Shown here: positions 43,941-52,241 of the stretch, in pieces
Numbering within the stretch: position 1 is the stretch's first letter
Layout: each line of letters begins with the position of its first letter
From: Lysinibacillus alkalisoli
Lineage (GTDB): Bacteria; Bacillota; Bacilli; Bacillales_A; Planococcaceae
Length of the DNA: 64,000 nt
NCBI RefSeq assembly: GCF_014643595.1
Contig: NZ_BMJT01000007.1
Span: 146,601 to 210,600 of the forward strand
Direction of reading: 5' to 3'
The notes under the pieces: model-generated
The model's database searches: none
What the model was told of the DNA's origin: nothing
The model's input: only the letters and a program-made list of their open reading frames with translations
Position numbers and translations under genes: made by a program

Positions 43941-45734
43941 CTACTGTTTTTTCTGCAATGCAGCCTGTGTAAAATAGGCGACAATTTGTTCGCTAATTTT
44001 CGTAGGCATACCCGCTTCTTCTAATGCGGCTTGACTTGCTGTTTTAATATTTTTAATTGAGCCAAATGCTTTTAAGAGCTGTTGTTTCCTTTTTGGTCCG
44101 ATTCCTTCAATATCATCTAATACTGACTTCACCGTTTTCTGGTCTCTTTGTTGACGTAAAAATGTAATCGCAAAACGGTGAACTTCATCTTGAATGCGCT
44201 GTAATAAATAAAAACCATCGCTCGTTCTTTTTAACGGGATAATCCCTAGTGGTTCGCCGTATAATAGTTCCGCTGTTTGGTGTTTATTATCCTTGGCTAA
44301 ACCTGCAATAGGAATGAATAGTCCTAATTCATCTTCTAACACTTCTTTCGCTACCGTAATTTGCCCCTTACCACCATCTACAATAATGAGATCTGGTAAA
44401 GGTAAGTTCTCGCGCAGTACGCGACTATAACGGCGCCTTAACACTTCACGCATGGCGCCGTAATCATCATACTCCGACGTATCTCGCAATTTAAATTTAC
44501 GGTACGCTTTGCGATCTGGTTTACCATCTACAAAAACAACCATTGCTGAGACAGCATCCGCCCCGTGCATATGACTATTATCAAATGCCTCAATATGTAG
44601 AGGTGGATAAATATTCATCGCTTGGCCTAACTCTTCACAAGCACCTACTGTTCGCTCTTCTTGACGCTCGATTAATTGAAATTTTTCATTCAGCGCAATA
44701 GTCGCATTTTTAGCTGCTAATGCTACCAACTCTTTTTTATCACCACGTTGCGGTTGCCATACTTTAACCTGTAACAACTCATATAATAAAGCAGCATCTA
44801 CACCTTGTGGCAATAATACTTCTGCAGGTTTAAAATGGGCAGGCTCTTCATAAAAGCGCCCTACAAATGTTAAAAATTCTTCCTCTGGCTCTCGGTGCAT
44901 AGGAAATATGGAAACATCTCTCTCGATCAGTTTACCTTGACGAATAAAGAAAACTTGTACACACATCCACCCTTTGTCAAAAGCATATCCGAAAATATCG
45001 CGATTCACTTTATCTTTTGAGATAATTTTTTGTTTCTCCATAATGGTTGTAATGTGTGTAATTTGGTCACGTAACTCCTTAGCCCGTTCAAATTCTAATG
45101 CCTCTGCTGCTTGAAACATTTTCTGTTCTAACTCAGCCTTTACTTCATCTACACCACCATTAAGAAAATGCGTGATACCTTGAACAATTGCGTTTGTCTC
45201 AGCCTTTGTTACTTCCTTGACACAAGGTGCTAAACATTGGCCTAAATGATAATACAAACAAACTTGCTTTGGCATTTTTACACATTTTCGCAAGGGATAG
45301 ATGCGATCCAAAAGTTTTTTTGTTTCATTAGCTGCATACGCATTAGGGTATGGGCCAAAATATTTCGCTTTATCCCTTTTTACTTTACGAGTTGTGATGA
45401 GTCTTGGATACTTTTCATTGGTGATTTTAATGTAAGGATATGTTTTATCATCTTTTAGCATCACATTATATTTCGGGTCATGCTTTTTGATTAAGTTTAG
45501 CTCTAAAACTAATGCCTCTAAATCTGACGAAGTTACAATATATTCAAAATCATGAATCTCACTCACTAGACGAGCTGTCTTGCCATCGTGACTACCCGTA
45601 AAATAAGAACGCACACGATTTTTTAATACTTTGGCCTTGCCTACATAAATAATGGTACCTTGATCATTTTTCATTAAATAACAACCTGGTAACGTGGGTA
45701 ATAATGTTAACTTATGTTGAATGAGCTCATTCAT
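43941..45734 (-). CDS. uvrC: UvrABC system protein C
   Basis: 597 residues. It makes the dual incisions of nucleotide excision repair. Domain order: GIY-YIG nuclease ([21 protein letters not shown], 14-34), a Cys cluster ([13 protein letters not shown]), the UVR helix pair ([14 protein letters not shown]), the RNase H-like C-terminal nuclease ([10 protein letters not shown]) and helix-hairpin-helix ([20 protein letters not shown]). The gene is 69 nt downstream of trxA with a terminator between. Confidence 0.96.
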   Translation of the reverse strand: MNELIQHKLTLLPTLPGCYLMKNDQGTIIYVGKAKVLKNRVRSYFTGSHDGKTARLVSEIHDFEYIVTSSDLEALVLELNLIKKHDPKYNVMLKDDKTYPYIKITNEKYPRLITTRKVKRDKAKYFGPYPNAYAANETKKLLDRIYPLRKCVKMPKQVCLYYHLGQCLAPCVKEVTKAETNAIVQGITHFLNGGVDEVKAELEQKMFQAAEALEFERAKELRDQITHITTIMEKQKIISKDKVNRDIFGYAFDKGWMCVQVFFIRQGKLIERDVSIFPMHREPEEEFLTFVGRFYEEPAHFKPAEVLLPQGVDAALLYELLQVKVWQPQRGDKKELVALAAKNATIALNEKFQLIERQEERTVGACEELGQAMNIYPPLHIEAFDNSHMHGADAVSAMVVFVDGKPDRKAYRKFKLRDTSEYDDYGAMREVLRRRYSRVLRENLPLPDLIIVDGGKGQITVAKEVLEDELGLFIPIAGLAKDNKHQTAELLYGEPLGIIPLKRTSDGFYLLQRIQDEVHRFAITFLRQQRDQKTVKSVLDDIEGIGPKRKQQLLKAFGSIKNIKTASQAALEEAGMPTKISEQIVAYFTQAALQKKQ

Positions 45735-45755
45735 ATATTCGCCTCCAACAACAAC

Positions 45756-45787
45756 AAAGACCGAGCCACTTAAGTGTCCCGGTCTTT
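45756..45787 (-). terminator. Intrinsic terminator after trxA
   Basis: AAAGACCG (45756-45763) pairs with CGGTCTTT (45780-45787), with an inner CACTTAAGTG palindrome extending the stem. It lies 17 nt past the trxA stop. Confidence 0.75.
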
Positions 45788-45803
45788 TTGCTGTGTTTAT
45801 TAA

Positions 45804-46118
45804 TTACGCATGTTTTTCAACGAATGATTGTAAAGCTTCTTTAGGTTGGAAGCCCATTGTTTTGTCAACAAGCTCACCATCTTTAAATAATAATAAAGTA
45901 GGGATCGACATAACTTGGAACTCAGCAGCTGTGCTTTGGTTCTCGTCTACGTTTACTTTAACAATTTTCGCTTTACCTTCTAATTCTGTTGCTAGCTCAT
46001 CTAGAACTGGCGCAATCATCTTACATGGTCCACACCAAGCAGCCCAGAAGTCTACTAATACTAAACCATCTTTAATTTCGTTTTGGAATGTTGCATCTGT
46101 TGCATTAATTACTGACAT
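45804..46118 (-). CDS. trxA: Thioredoxin
   Basis: 104 residues with the WCGPC redox site (28-32) in [16 protein letters not shown], and the cis-Pro loop SIPTLLLF. General cytoplasmic disulfide reductant. AAAGGAGGAAATATTCA gives a very strong ribosome site. It stands alone between uvrC and etfA, as in Bacillus subtilis. Confidence 0.97.
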   Translation of the reverse strand: MSVINATDATFQNEIKDGLVLVDFWAAWCGPCKMIAPVLDELATELEGKAKIVKVNVDENQSTAAEFQVMSIPTLLLFKDGELVDKTMGFQPKEALQSFVEKHA

Positions 46119-46430
46119 TGAATATTTCCTCCTTTAATCTATCTACACTAAGTAGTATAGCGCGCTTATTTAATTAACGCGAATGTTTTGCTCATGATAT
46201 ACCATTTTGTATATTATGAGGCTCACCTAGCTGAATTACCCTGTGAGGTATTTTCATTATACCGTATAGATGTTATTTTTGCATAGCATAATGACTTCTT
46301 TTATTACTTTAGTTTAATAATATTCCCATTGTATCGTTTGCTATATATGTAAACGAGCGATGACCTATTTCGTGTCATCGCTCGTTTATTTTGAAATGTA
46401 GCTATTGTTTATGATCCCTGTGCTTACAAC
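46119..46430 (-). other. trxA/etfA intergenic region
   Basis: 312 nt without a gene. It contains the etfA terminator at 46351-46387 and the trxA promoter region, where TATACT lies about 36 nt upstream of the start in an AT-rich stretch bounded by CGCG repeats. Nothing else recognised. Confidence 0.4.
46351..46387 (-). terminator. Terminator of the lcfA-fadR-fadB-etfBA operon
   Basis: AAACGAGCGATGAC (46351-46364) pairs perfectly over 14 bp with GTCATCGCTCGTTT (46374-46387), 43 nt after the etfA stop. Confidence 0.8.
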
Positions 46431-47405
46431 TTATGCATTTTGAATCTTTTTAAATTCTTCAATTAGTAATGGTACTACTTCAAACAAGTCGCCCACAATA
46501 CCATAATCCGCTACGTTAAAGATATTTGCTTCTGGGTCTTTATTAATTGCCACAATAATTTTTGAGTTAGACATACCTGCTAAGTGTTGAATTGCACCCG
46601 AAATACCTGCTGCAATATATAAATCTGGTGTTACAACTTTACCCGTTTGACCAATTTGTAAAGAGTAGTCGCAATATTCTGCATCACATGCGCCACGTGA
46701 GGCACCTACTGCACCACCTAATAGGTCAGCTAATTGCTTTAATGGCTCAAATCCTTCTTCTGACTTCACGCCACGGCCACCAGCAATTACTACTTTTGCT
46801 TCTGATAAATCTACACCATCTGTTGATTTACGCACTACTTCTTTAACAATGGTACGTAGGTTAGTAATATCTACTGATACAGCTGAGACATCTCCTGAAC
46901 GTGAATCATCTTTTTCTAATGGTGTAATATTGTTCGGGCGAACGCTCGCTAGGTGAATGCCATCCTTGATTTGTACTTTTTCAAATGCTTTACCTGAGTA
47001 AATAGGGCGAACGAACGTATGCTCATCTCCATTGCTCTCGATCGCTGTAACATCTGAAACAAGGCCAGCTTTTAACTTACTTGCAATTTTAGGTGATAAA
47101 TCTTTACCTAATGCAGTGTGACCAAATACGATGCCTTCTGGATTCTCTTGCTCGATTACAGCCATCAATGCTTGGCTATAACCATCAGATGTATACTGTT
47201 TTAAATGAGGATGCTCAACTGTAACGACACGGTCTGCACCATATGCAATCATTTCTTGTGCTAAACTTGCTACTGCATCACCTAATAATACAGCTACTAC
47301 TTCGCCACCGTTAGCAATTGTTTTTGCTGCTGCAATGGCCTCAAACGATACATTACGTAAGCTACCTTCACGTGCTTCACCTAATACTAATACTTTTTTC
47401 GTCAT
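46431..47405 (-). CDS. etfA: Electron transfer flavoprotein alpha subunit
   Basis: 324 residues. FAD-binding C-terminal half with GGRGVKSEEGFEPL, LGGAVGASRGACDA, QIGQTGKVVTPDLYIAAGISGAIQH and AINKDPEANIF. With EtfB it carries electrons from acyl-CoA dehydrogenases to the quinone pool. Last gene of the fatty-acid operon, 35 nt after etfB. Confidence 0.96.
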   Translation of the reverse strand: MTKKVLVLGEAREGSLRNVSFEAIAAAKTIANGGEVVAVLLGDAVASLAQEMIAYGADRVVTVEHPHLKQYTSDGYSQALMAVIEQENPEGIVFGHTALGKDLSPKIASKLKAGLVSDVTAIESNGDEHTFVRPIYSGKAFEKVQIKDGIHLASVRPNNITPLEKDDSRSGDVSAVSVDITNLRTIVKEVVRKSTDGVDLSEAKVVIAGGRGVKSEEGFEPLKQLADLLGGAVGASRGACDAEYCDYSLQIGQTGKVVTPDLYIAAGISGAIQHLAGMSNSKIIVAINKDPEANIFNVADYGIVGDLFEVVPLLIEEFKKIQNA

Positions 47406-47440
47406 AGTTTATTCCCTCCGTTACCTTTATAACTTATCGA

Positions 47441-48214
47441 TTAAATTACTTTTGCTTCTGTGTGTAAGAGATTAACCAACTCTTTAACTTGGTCTGCAAT
47501 GTCGCCTTCTAATACACGACCTGCTGCCTTTTGAGGTGGTAAGAAGATATCTACTGTTGCCGTTTTTACTTCCACATCATCTTCATCGATATCTAAATCA
47601 TCTAACTCAAGCTCTTCAAGCGGTTTTTTCTTCGCTTTCATAATACCTGGTAAAGATGGGTAACGTGGTTCATTTAACCCTTGCTGTGCTGTGATTAATA
47701 ATGGGAGTGATGTTTCTAACACTTCTGAATCCCCTTCAATATCACGTACAATTTTAGCTGTTGAGCCATCTACTTCTAAACTTGTAATGGTTGTTACATA
47801 GTTAATGTCTAAAAGGTCTGCAACACGTGGTCCTACTTGACCTGAACCGCCATCAATTGCTACATTACCTGCTAAAATAATATCTGCTTCTTTATCTTTT
47901 AAGTACTCTGCAATAATTTCTGCAGCTGCGTACTCATCTAATTCATCTAAATCATCTTCTGTATTAATTAAAATTGCTTCATCTGCGCCCATTGCTAGAG
48001 CCGTACGTAGTTGCTTCTCGGCATCTTCGCCACCTAAAGTTACCACTGTTACTTTACCACCATGCGCGTCACGTAATTGAATTGCTTCTTCTACTGCGTA
48101 CTCATCATAAGGATTAATGATGAACTCAGCACCATCTTCTTGAATTTTACCGCCTGAAACAACGATTTTTTCCTCCGTATCAAATGTACGTTTAACCAAT
48201 GCATAAATATTCAT
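47441..48214 (-). CDS. etfB: Electron transfer flavoprotein beta subunit
   Basis: 257 residues. Hallmarks: NPYDEYAVEEAIQLRD, GADEAILI, LAGNVAIDGGSGQVGPRVA (AMP-binding) and LNEPRYPSLPGIMKAKKKP, the ETF beta recognition loop that docks onto dehydrogenases. Partner of EtfA. AGGAGGTCTG precedes the ATG; fadB lies 73 nt upstream. Confidence 0.96.
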   Translation of the reverse strand: MNIYALVKRTFDTEEKIVVSGGKIQEDGAEFIINPYDEYAVEEAIQLRDAHGGKVTVVTLGGEDAEKQLRTALAMGADEAILINTEDDLDELDEYAAAEIIAEYLKDKEADIILAGNVAIDGGSGQVGPRVADLLDINYVTTITSLEVDGSTAKIVRDIEGDSEVLETSLPLLITAQQGLNEPRYPSLPGIMKAKKKPLEELELDDLDIDEDDVEVKTATVDIFLPPQKAAGRVLEGDIADQVKELVNLLHTEAKVI

Positions 48215-48287
48215 ACAATCAGACCTCCTGAAGCTTTTTTAAAATTCACTACATTTATAAAATAACACATTTTCTAAGTAAAGGGAG

Positions 48288-49061
48288 TTATTTTCCTTTA
48301 AATTGTGGTTCTCGCTTTTCTAGAAAAGCTTGAATGCCTTCTTTTGCGTCTTCAGAAACAAAGACATGGCCAAATGATTTAGCCTCTGCCTCCATACCTT
48401 CATAAAATGAAGCTGGTTTAGCAAATTGCAACATACGAATAGCTTCTTGTAACGCTATTGGGCTTTTCTTTGCAATTTTCTTTGCAATTGTTAATGTGGA
48501 TTCCAATAAGGCTTCATCTTCAAATGAACGGTTGGCTAATCCCCATTGAACTGCTTCCTCACCACTTATTGGATCACTTGTGAACATCATTTCGGCTGCT
48601 TTTGCCATTCCCACATAACGTGGCAAACGTTGTGTTCCTGCAAACCCTGGTATTAATCCCAATTGTAATTCTGGTAACCCTAGTTTTGCTTTATGTGTCA
48701 CAAATCGTAAATGACAAGCCATCGCTAACTCTAAGCCTCCACCGAGGGCCGCTCCGTGAATAGCTGCTATTACAGGCTTTTTAAACGTTTCAAGACGTTC
48801 AAAAACATCTTGACCTGCTTTAGCTAACTTGCTAAATTCTTCTCCGCTGCTCACATCTAAAAACTCTTTAATATCTGCTCCTGCTGAGAAGAAACGACCT
48901 TCACCATGCAGAACGACAACACGTACATTGTCATCATGTTCTACCTCGTTTAATAATTCATCTACTGCTTGAATCATTCCTCGAGATAAAGCATTGGCTG
49001 GTGGACGGTTAATCGTGGCTATTGCAACGCCATCTTCTGCTTTCCAACTTAAAAAATTCAT
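48288..49061 (-). CDS. fadB: Enoyl-CoA hydratase
   Basis: 257 residues of the crotonase family. The oxyanion-hole segments [11 protein letters not shown] and [16 protein letters not shown] and the catalytic Glu region [20 protein letters not shown] are present. It hydrates trans-2-enoyl-CoA in beta-oxidation. Between fadR and etfB, the same order as in Bacillus subtilis (there called fadB/ysiB). Confidence 0.93.
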   Translation of the reverse strand: MNFLSWKAEDGVAIATINRPPANALSRGMIQAVDELLNEVEHDDNVRVVVLHGEGRFFSAGADIKEFLDVSSGEEFSKLAKAGQDVFERLETFKKPVIAAIHGAALGGGLELAMACHLRFVTHKAKLGLPELQLGLIPGFAGTQRLPRYVGMAKAAEMMFTSDPISGEEAVQWGLANRSFEDEALLESTLTIAKKIAKKSPIALQEAIRMLQFAKPASFYEGMEAEAKSFGHVFVSEDAKEGIQAFLEKREPQFKGK

Positions 49062-49075
49062 GTTTACACCCCTTT

Positions 49076-49657
49076 TTAAGCTTGAATCCCCTTCAATAAG
49101 AGCTGTTGTACTTTAGGTATTACGGAATGTAAATCGTAGCGCCACTCGTTCATTACCCACGAAGTAATCGCTTCATCAATTGTTCCAAATACCATTTGTC
49201 GCGCTAAACGCACATCCATTGTCGTATTAAATTCCCCTGACAGCATACCTTCAATTAAAATTTCGTCTAACAACTTCAAATATTCACGTAATATTCCGTT
49301 AATTTTAAGTCGCAATTCCTTATTGGATTGTCGCAATTCTAATTGTGTTACGGTAGCTAAATGTTTGTCTGACGCTAACACCTCAATATGATTTTTTATC
49401 ATCAAGCATAATTTATTGGAAGAAGTTCCTCCATCTTCTATTATAGCTTGTAATGACTCTATGAATACCCCCATCTTTTCTTCAAACATTGAAATTAATA
49501 TGTCTTCTTTGTTTTTAAAGTAAAGATAGATTGTACCATCTGCGACGCCAGCCTGTTTTGCAATTTTTGCAACCTGTGCTTGATGGTAGCCATTCTCGGC
49601 AATAACAATCACTGCGGCGTCAATAATTTGTTTATATTTGGGTTTATTGCGTTTCAT
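49076..49657 (-). CDS. fadR: TetR-family fatty acid regulator FadR
   Basis: 193 residues, helix-turn-helix [48 protein letters not shown] N-terminus (split here over residues 8-50). Operon position (lcfA-fadR-fadB) and a matching palindromic operator just upstream identify it as the Bacillus FadR, which represses beta-oxidation genes until long-chain acyl-CoA binds. I chose ATG at 49657 after GGTGGTGAT; the frame to 49708 would run through the operator. Confidence 0.93.
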   Translation of the reverse strand: MKRNKPKYKQIIDAAVIVIAENGYHQAQVAKIAKQAGVADGTIYLYFKNKEDILISMFEEKMGVFIESLQAIIEDGGTSSNKLCLMIKNHIEVLASDKHLATVTQLELRQSNKELRLKINGILREYLKLLDEILIEGMLSGEFNTTMDVRLARQMVFGTIDEAITSWVMNEWRYDLHSVIPKVQQLLLKGIQA

Positions 49658-49689
49658 GCTATCACCACCACACAAAATAAAAAGAGATA

Positions 49690-49743
49690 TGAATGACCAT
49701 TCATTCATATCTCAATCTTATACTATGCTATTTTTAATGTCAA
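49690..49743 (-). promoter_or_regulatory. fadR promoter with FadR operator
   Basis: TGAATGACCATTCATTCA (49690-49707) agrees with the published Bacillus FadR consensus TGAATGAnTAnTCATTCA except at one central base. A promoter reading towards fadR lies just upstream: TTGACA (49743-49738) with TAAGAT (49720-49715) at 17 nt. The operator sits over the start region, so FadR represses fadR-fadB-etfBA. No copy is seen before lcfA. Confidence 0.8.
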
Positions 49744-49759
49744 ATGTTATTTGTCGTTA

Positions 49760-51451
49760 TTACGCTTCTACGCTCGATAACTTCGCTTTTTCCTCATCTA
49801 TGAGTGTACGACGTAAAATTTTCCCAACTGTTGTTTTAGGCAAATCTTTACGAAACTCATACTGTCTAGGCACTTTATATGCCGCTAAGTTTTTTCGACA
49901 ATACGTATTTAACTCTTCTGACGTCACTTGTTTGCCTTCTTTTAATACAATAAAGGCTTTTACTGTTTCACCGCGATAAGCATCTGGTACACCGATCACG
50001 ACACACTCTTGAATCGCTTCATGTTCGTATAATACTTCTTCTACCTCGCGCGGATAAATATTAAATCCACCTGCAATAATCATATCCTTCTTGCGATCTA
50101 CCACATAGAAGTAACCATTCTCATCCATATAACCTAAGTCACCTGTTAACAACCAACCGTCTTCTGTAAACGTTGCTTGTGTCTCTTCAGGGCGCTCCCA
50201 ATAACCTGTCATCACTTGAGGGCCTTTAATGACAAGCTCACCAACTTCACCAAATGCCATATCCACATGATCGCCAATACGTACAATTTTCGCATCTGTA
50301 TCAGGCCATGGTATGCCAATCGAACTGCGTACTCTTTGACCCCATATTAAGTTAGCATGCGTTACAGGGGAGGTTTCTGTCAATCCATAGCCCTCAACTA
50401 ATTTACCCTTTGTCGCTTCTTCAAAGCGTTCTTGTACTTCAACAGGTAGAGGAGCAGAGCCACTAATACAGGCTTTAATTGATGTTAAATCATACTTATG
50501 CAAATCAGGATGATTTAATAACCCGATGTATAGCGTTGGCGCTCCTGGGAATAATGTTGGTTTTAGCTTATGAATCGTTTTCAATGTCGTTAACGCATCA
50601 AATTTAGGTAATAATATCATTTTATTCTTTGTTAACACAGATAGCAACATGACAGTTGTCATACCATAAACATGGAAGAATGGTAAAACTCCTATAATTG
50701 ACTCTTCTCCATGCTTACATTTATATAACCATGCGTCACACATCATCACATTTGCTGTCAAGTTTTTATGTGTTAACATTACCCCTTTAGGATAGCCGGT
50801 TGTGCCACCTGTATATTGTAACAATGCGAGGTCTTTATCATAATCAAATGCCATTTGAATGGGTGCTGCTACACTACTTTTCATAATGTCCATAAATAAA
50901 TGATTAGCCCCACTATGTTTGACGTGAACTGTAAAGCCAACATCCTTTTTCTGAATAAATGGGTACACAACATTTTTAGGGAATGGCAGGTAATCTTTAA
51001 CAGCTGTTATAATCACATCCGTTAATGCCGTTTGTTTCATCACCTTCATCACGCGTGGATATAAAATATCTAACGCTACAATGACTTTGGCGCCTGAATC
51101 AATTAATTGATACTCTAATTCACGTTCTGTGTAAAGCGGATTTGTTTGCACAACAACGGCACCAGCATACATAGCACCATAATAGGCGATAACACCTTGT
51201 GGACTATTAGGTAGCATAATGGCAATCCGGTCCCCTTTTTCAATCCCCAAAGTTAATAAGTAATTCCCAAACTTTAAAGAGGACTCATACAATTCACGAT
51301 ACGTTAATTCGCGTCCTAAAAAGTGAATGGCAATCTTATCAGGTGTTTCTTCAAATGCACGCGTTAAAAAATGTTGTACAGGTACTTTTTCGTATGTCAA
51401 AGAAGTGGGTATTTCTTGTGGATAATTAGCAAACCATAATTTATCTTCCAT
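49760..51451 (-). CDS. lcfA: Long-chain acyl-CoA synthetase
   Basis: About 563 residues. Adenylate-forming motifs LLQYTGGTTGYPKGVMLTH (A3), EGYGLTETSPVTH (A5), GWLLTGDLGYMDENGYFYVVDRKKD-type block (A7-A8) and the catalytic Lys in PKTTVGKILRR. It activates fatty acids with ATP and CoA at the membrane for beta-oxidation. ATG at 51451 follows AGGGGGAG; an in-frame start at 51478 is not supported. First gene of the FadR operon. Confidence 0.94.
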   Translation of the reverse strand: MEDKLWFANYPQEIPTSLTYEKVPVQHFLTRAFEETPDKIAIHFLGRELTYRELYESSLKFGNYLLTLGIEKGDRIAIMLPNSPQGVIAYYGAMYAGAVVVQTNPLYTERELEYQLIDSGAKVIVALDILYPRVMKVMKQTALTDVIITAVKDYLPFPKNVVYPFIQKKDVGFTVHVKHSGANHLFMDIMKSSVAAPIQMAFDYDKDLALLQYTGGTTGYPKGVMLTHKNLTANVMMCDAWLYKCKHGEESIIGVLPFFHVYGMTTVMLLSVLTKNKMILLPKFDALTTLKTIHKLKPTLFPGAPTLYIGLLNHPDLHKYDLTSIKACISGSAPLPVEVQERFEEATKGKLVEGYGLTETSPVTHANLIWGQRVRSSIGIPWPDTDAKIVRIGDHVDMAFGEVGELVIKGPQVMTGYWERPEETQATFTEDGWLLTGDLGYMDENGYFYVVDRKKDMIIAGGFNIYPREVEEVLYEHEAIQECVVIGVPDAYRGETVKAFIVLKEGKQVTSEELNTYCRKNLAAYKVPRQYEFRKDLPKTTVGKILRRTLIDEEKAKLSSVEA

Positions 51452-51659
51452 AAATATTCTCCCCCTTATTCCTATCATTACATTAAATTATATGTAATTT
51501 TTACAAGATATACAACTTAATTCAGAAATTTTAAACTTTTTCGATTTATTTTATGAGTCACTATTCAATATTATTCCCTTTTAATCCCTTAATAAAACGT
51601 CTTAATATTATTGTAATGTATAAATTCAGACAGGTGTTTTTTATGTAAAATATAAAAAA

Positions 51660-51697
51660 CCTCAAATAATATCACATTGCTACGATACCATTTGAGG
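51660..51697 (-). terminator. Intrinsic terminator after yshE-region small ORF
   Basis: CCTCAAAT (51660-51667) pairs with ATTTGAGG (51690-51697) around a 22-nt loop. TTTTTTAT follows on the minus strand. The remaining 51452-51650 is AT-rich and shows no gene; it should hold the lcfA promoter. Confidence 0.65.
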
Positions 51698-51713
51698 CTA
51701 AATACTATTTATT

Positions 51714-51797
51714 TTAAAACATTAACCAATACACACCAACTAGGATAAATAAAATACAAACTACGATTAATATTTTCGCTAATTTTTCCATTACCAT
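51714..51797 (-). CDS. 27-aa single-span membrane peptide
   Basis: On the minus strand GGAGAG lies 10 nt before ATG at 51797, and the frame ends at TAA 51714, 17 nt before a terminator stem. The peptide is a short charged head (MVMEKLAK) followed by about 18 hydrophobic residues ending WLMF, a perfect single-span membrane segment. It is 15 nt downstream of the DUF350 gene and so is the last member of that operon. It is too short for homology assignment by eye. It could act with the DUF350 membrane protein (inference). Confidence 0.5.
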   Translation of the reverse strand: MVMEKLAKILIVVCILFILVGVYWLMF

Positions 51798-51812
51798 TTG
51801 CTTGTCACTCTC

Positions 51813-52229
51813 CTATAAGACGATACTCGCACCAATTACAAATGATAGCCCAAATGAGATCGTAAAGGAAATCAAACCTACTGCAATATTCCCATTTTCA
51901 ATTTCTTCATCAATCTTAAATGTAGGTGTTAAAATTTCATATAAATAATAAGCAATAATTAATAAAATAAAACCGAAAACACCCCAGGCAATCATTTCAC
52001 TAAATGAACTATGACGCTCAACTGAATAGCGAAAAATATTACAAACACCCATAATTTTACCGCCTGTCGCTAAGGCTACGGCTACGTTACCATTTTTTAT
52101 TTCTTGCCAATTTTTATATTTCGTCACCACTTCGAATAATGCCATTGCCACAATTAAGCAAAGAACTACTACACTAAAATAGCCTAAAGTTTCGACAATT
52201 GGATATTTCCAAAAGCTTTGACTTAACAT
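51813..52229 (-). CDS. yshE: DUF350 membrane protein (YshE-like)
   Basis: 138 residues, four helices arranged as an internal duplication: EIKNGNVAVALATGGKIMGV in the first half and EIENGNIAVGLISFTISFG in the second, the DUF350 hallmark. Function unknown. Located between mutS2 and lcfA exactly as yshE in Bacillus subtilis. AGGAGGGGTTAGC precedes the ATG, 12 nt after the mutS2 stop. Confidence 0.87.
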   Translation of the reverse strand: MLSQSFWKYPIVETLGYFSVVVLCLIVAMALFEVVTKYKNWQEIKNGNVAVALATGGKIMGVCNIFRYSVERHSSFSEMIAWGVFGFILLIIAYYLYEILTPTFKIDEEIENGNIAVGLISFTISFGLSFVIGASIVL

Positions 52230-52241
52230 GCTAACCCCTCC

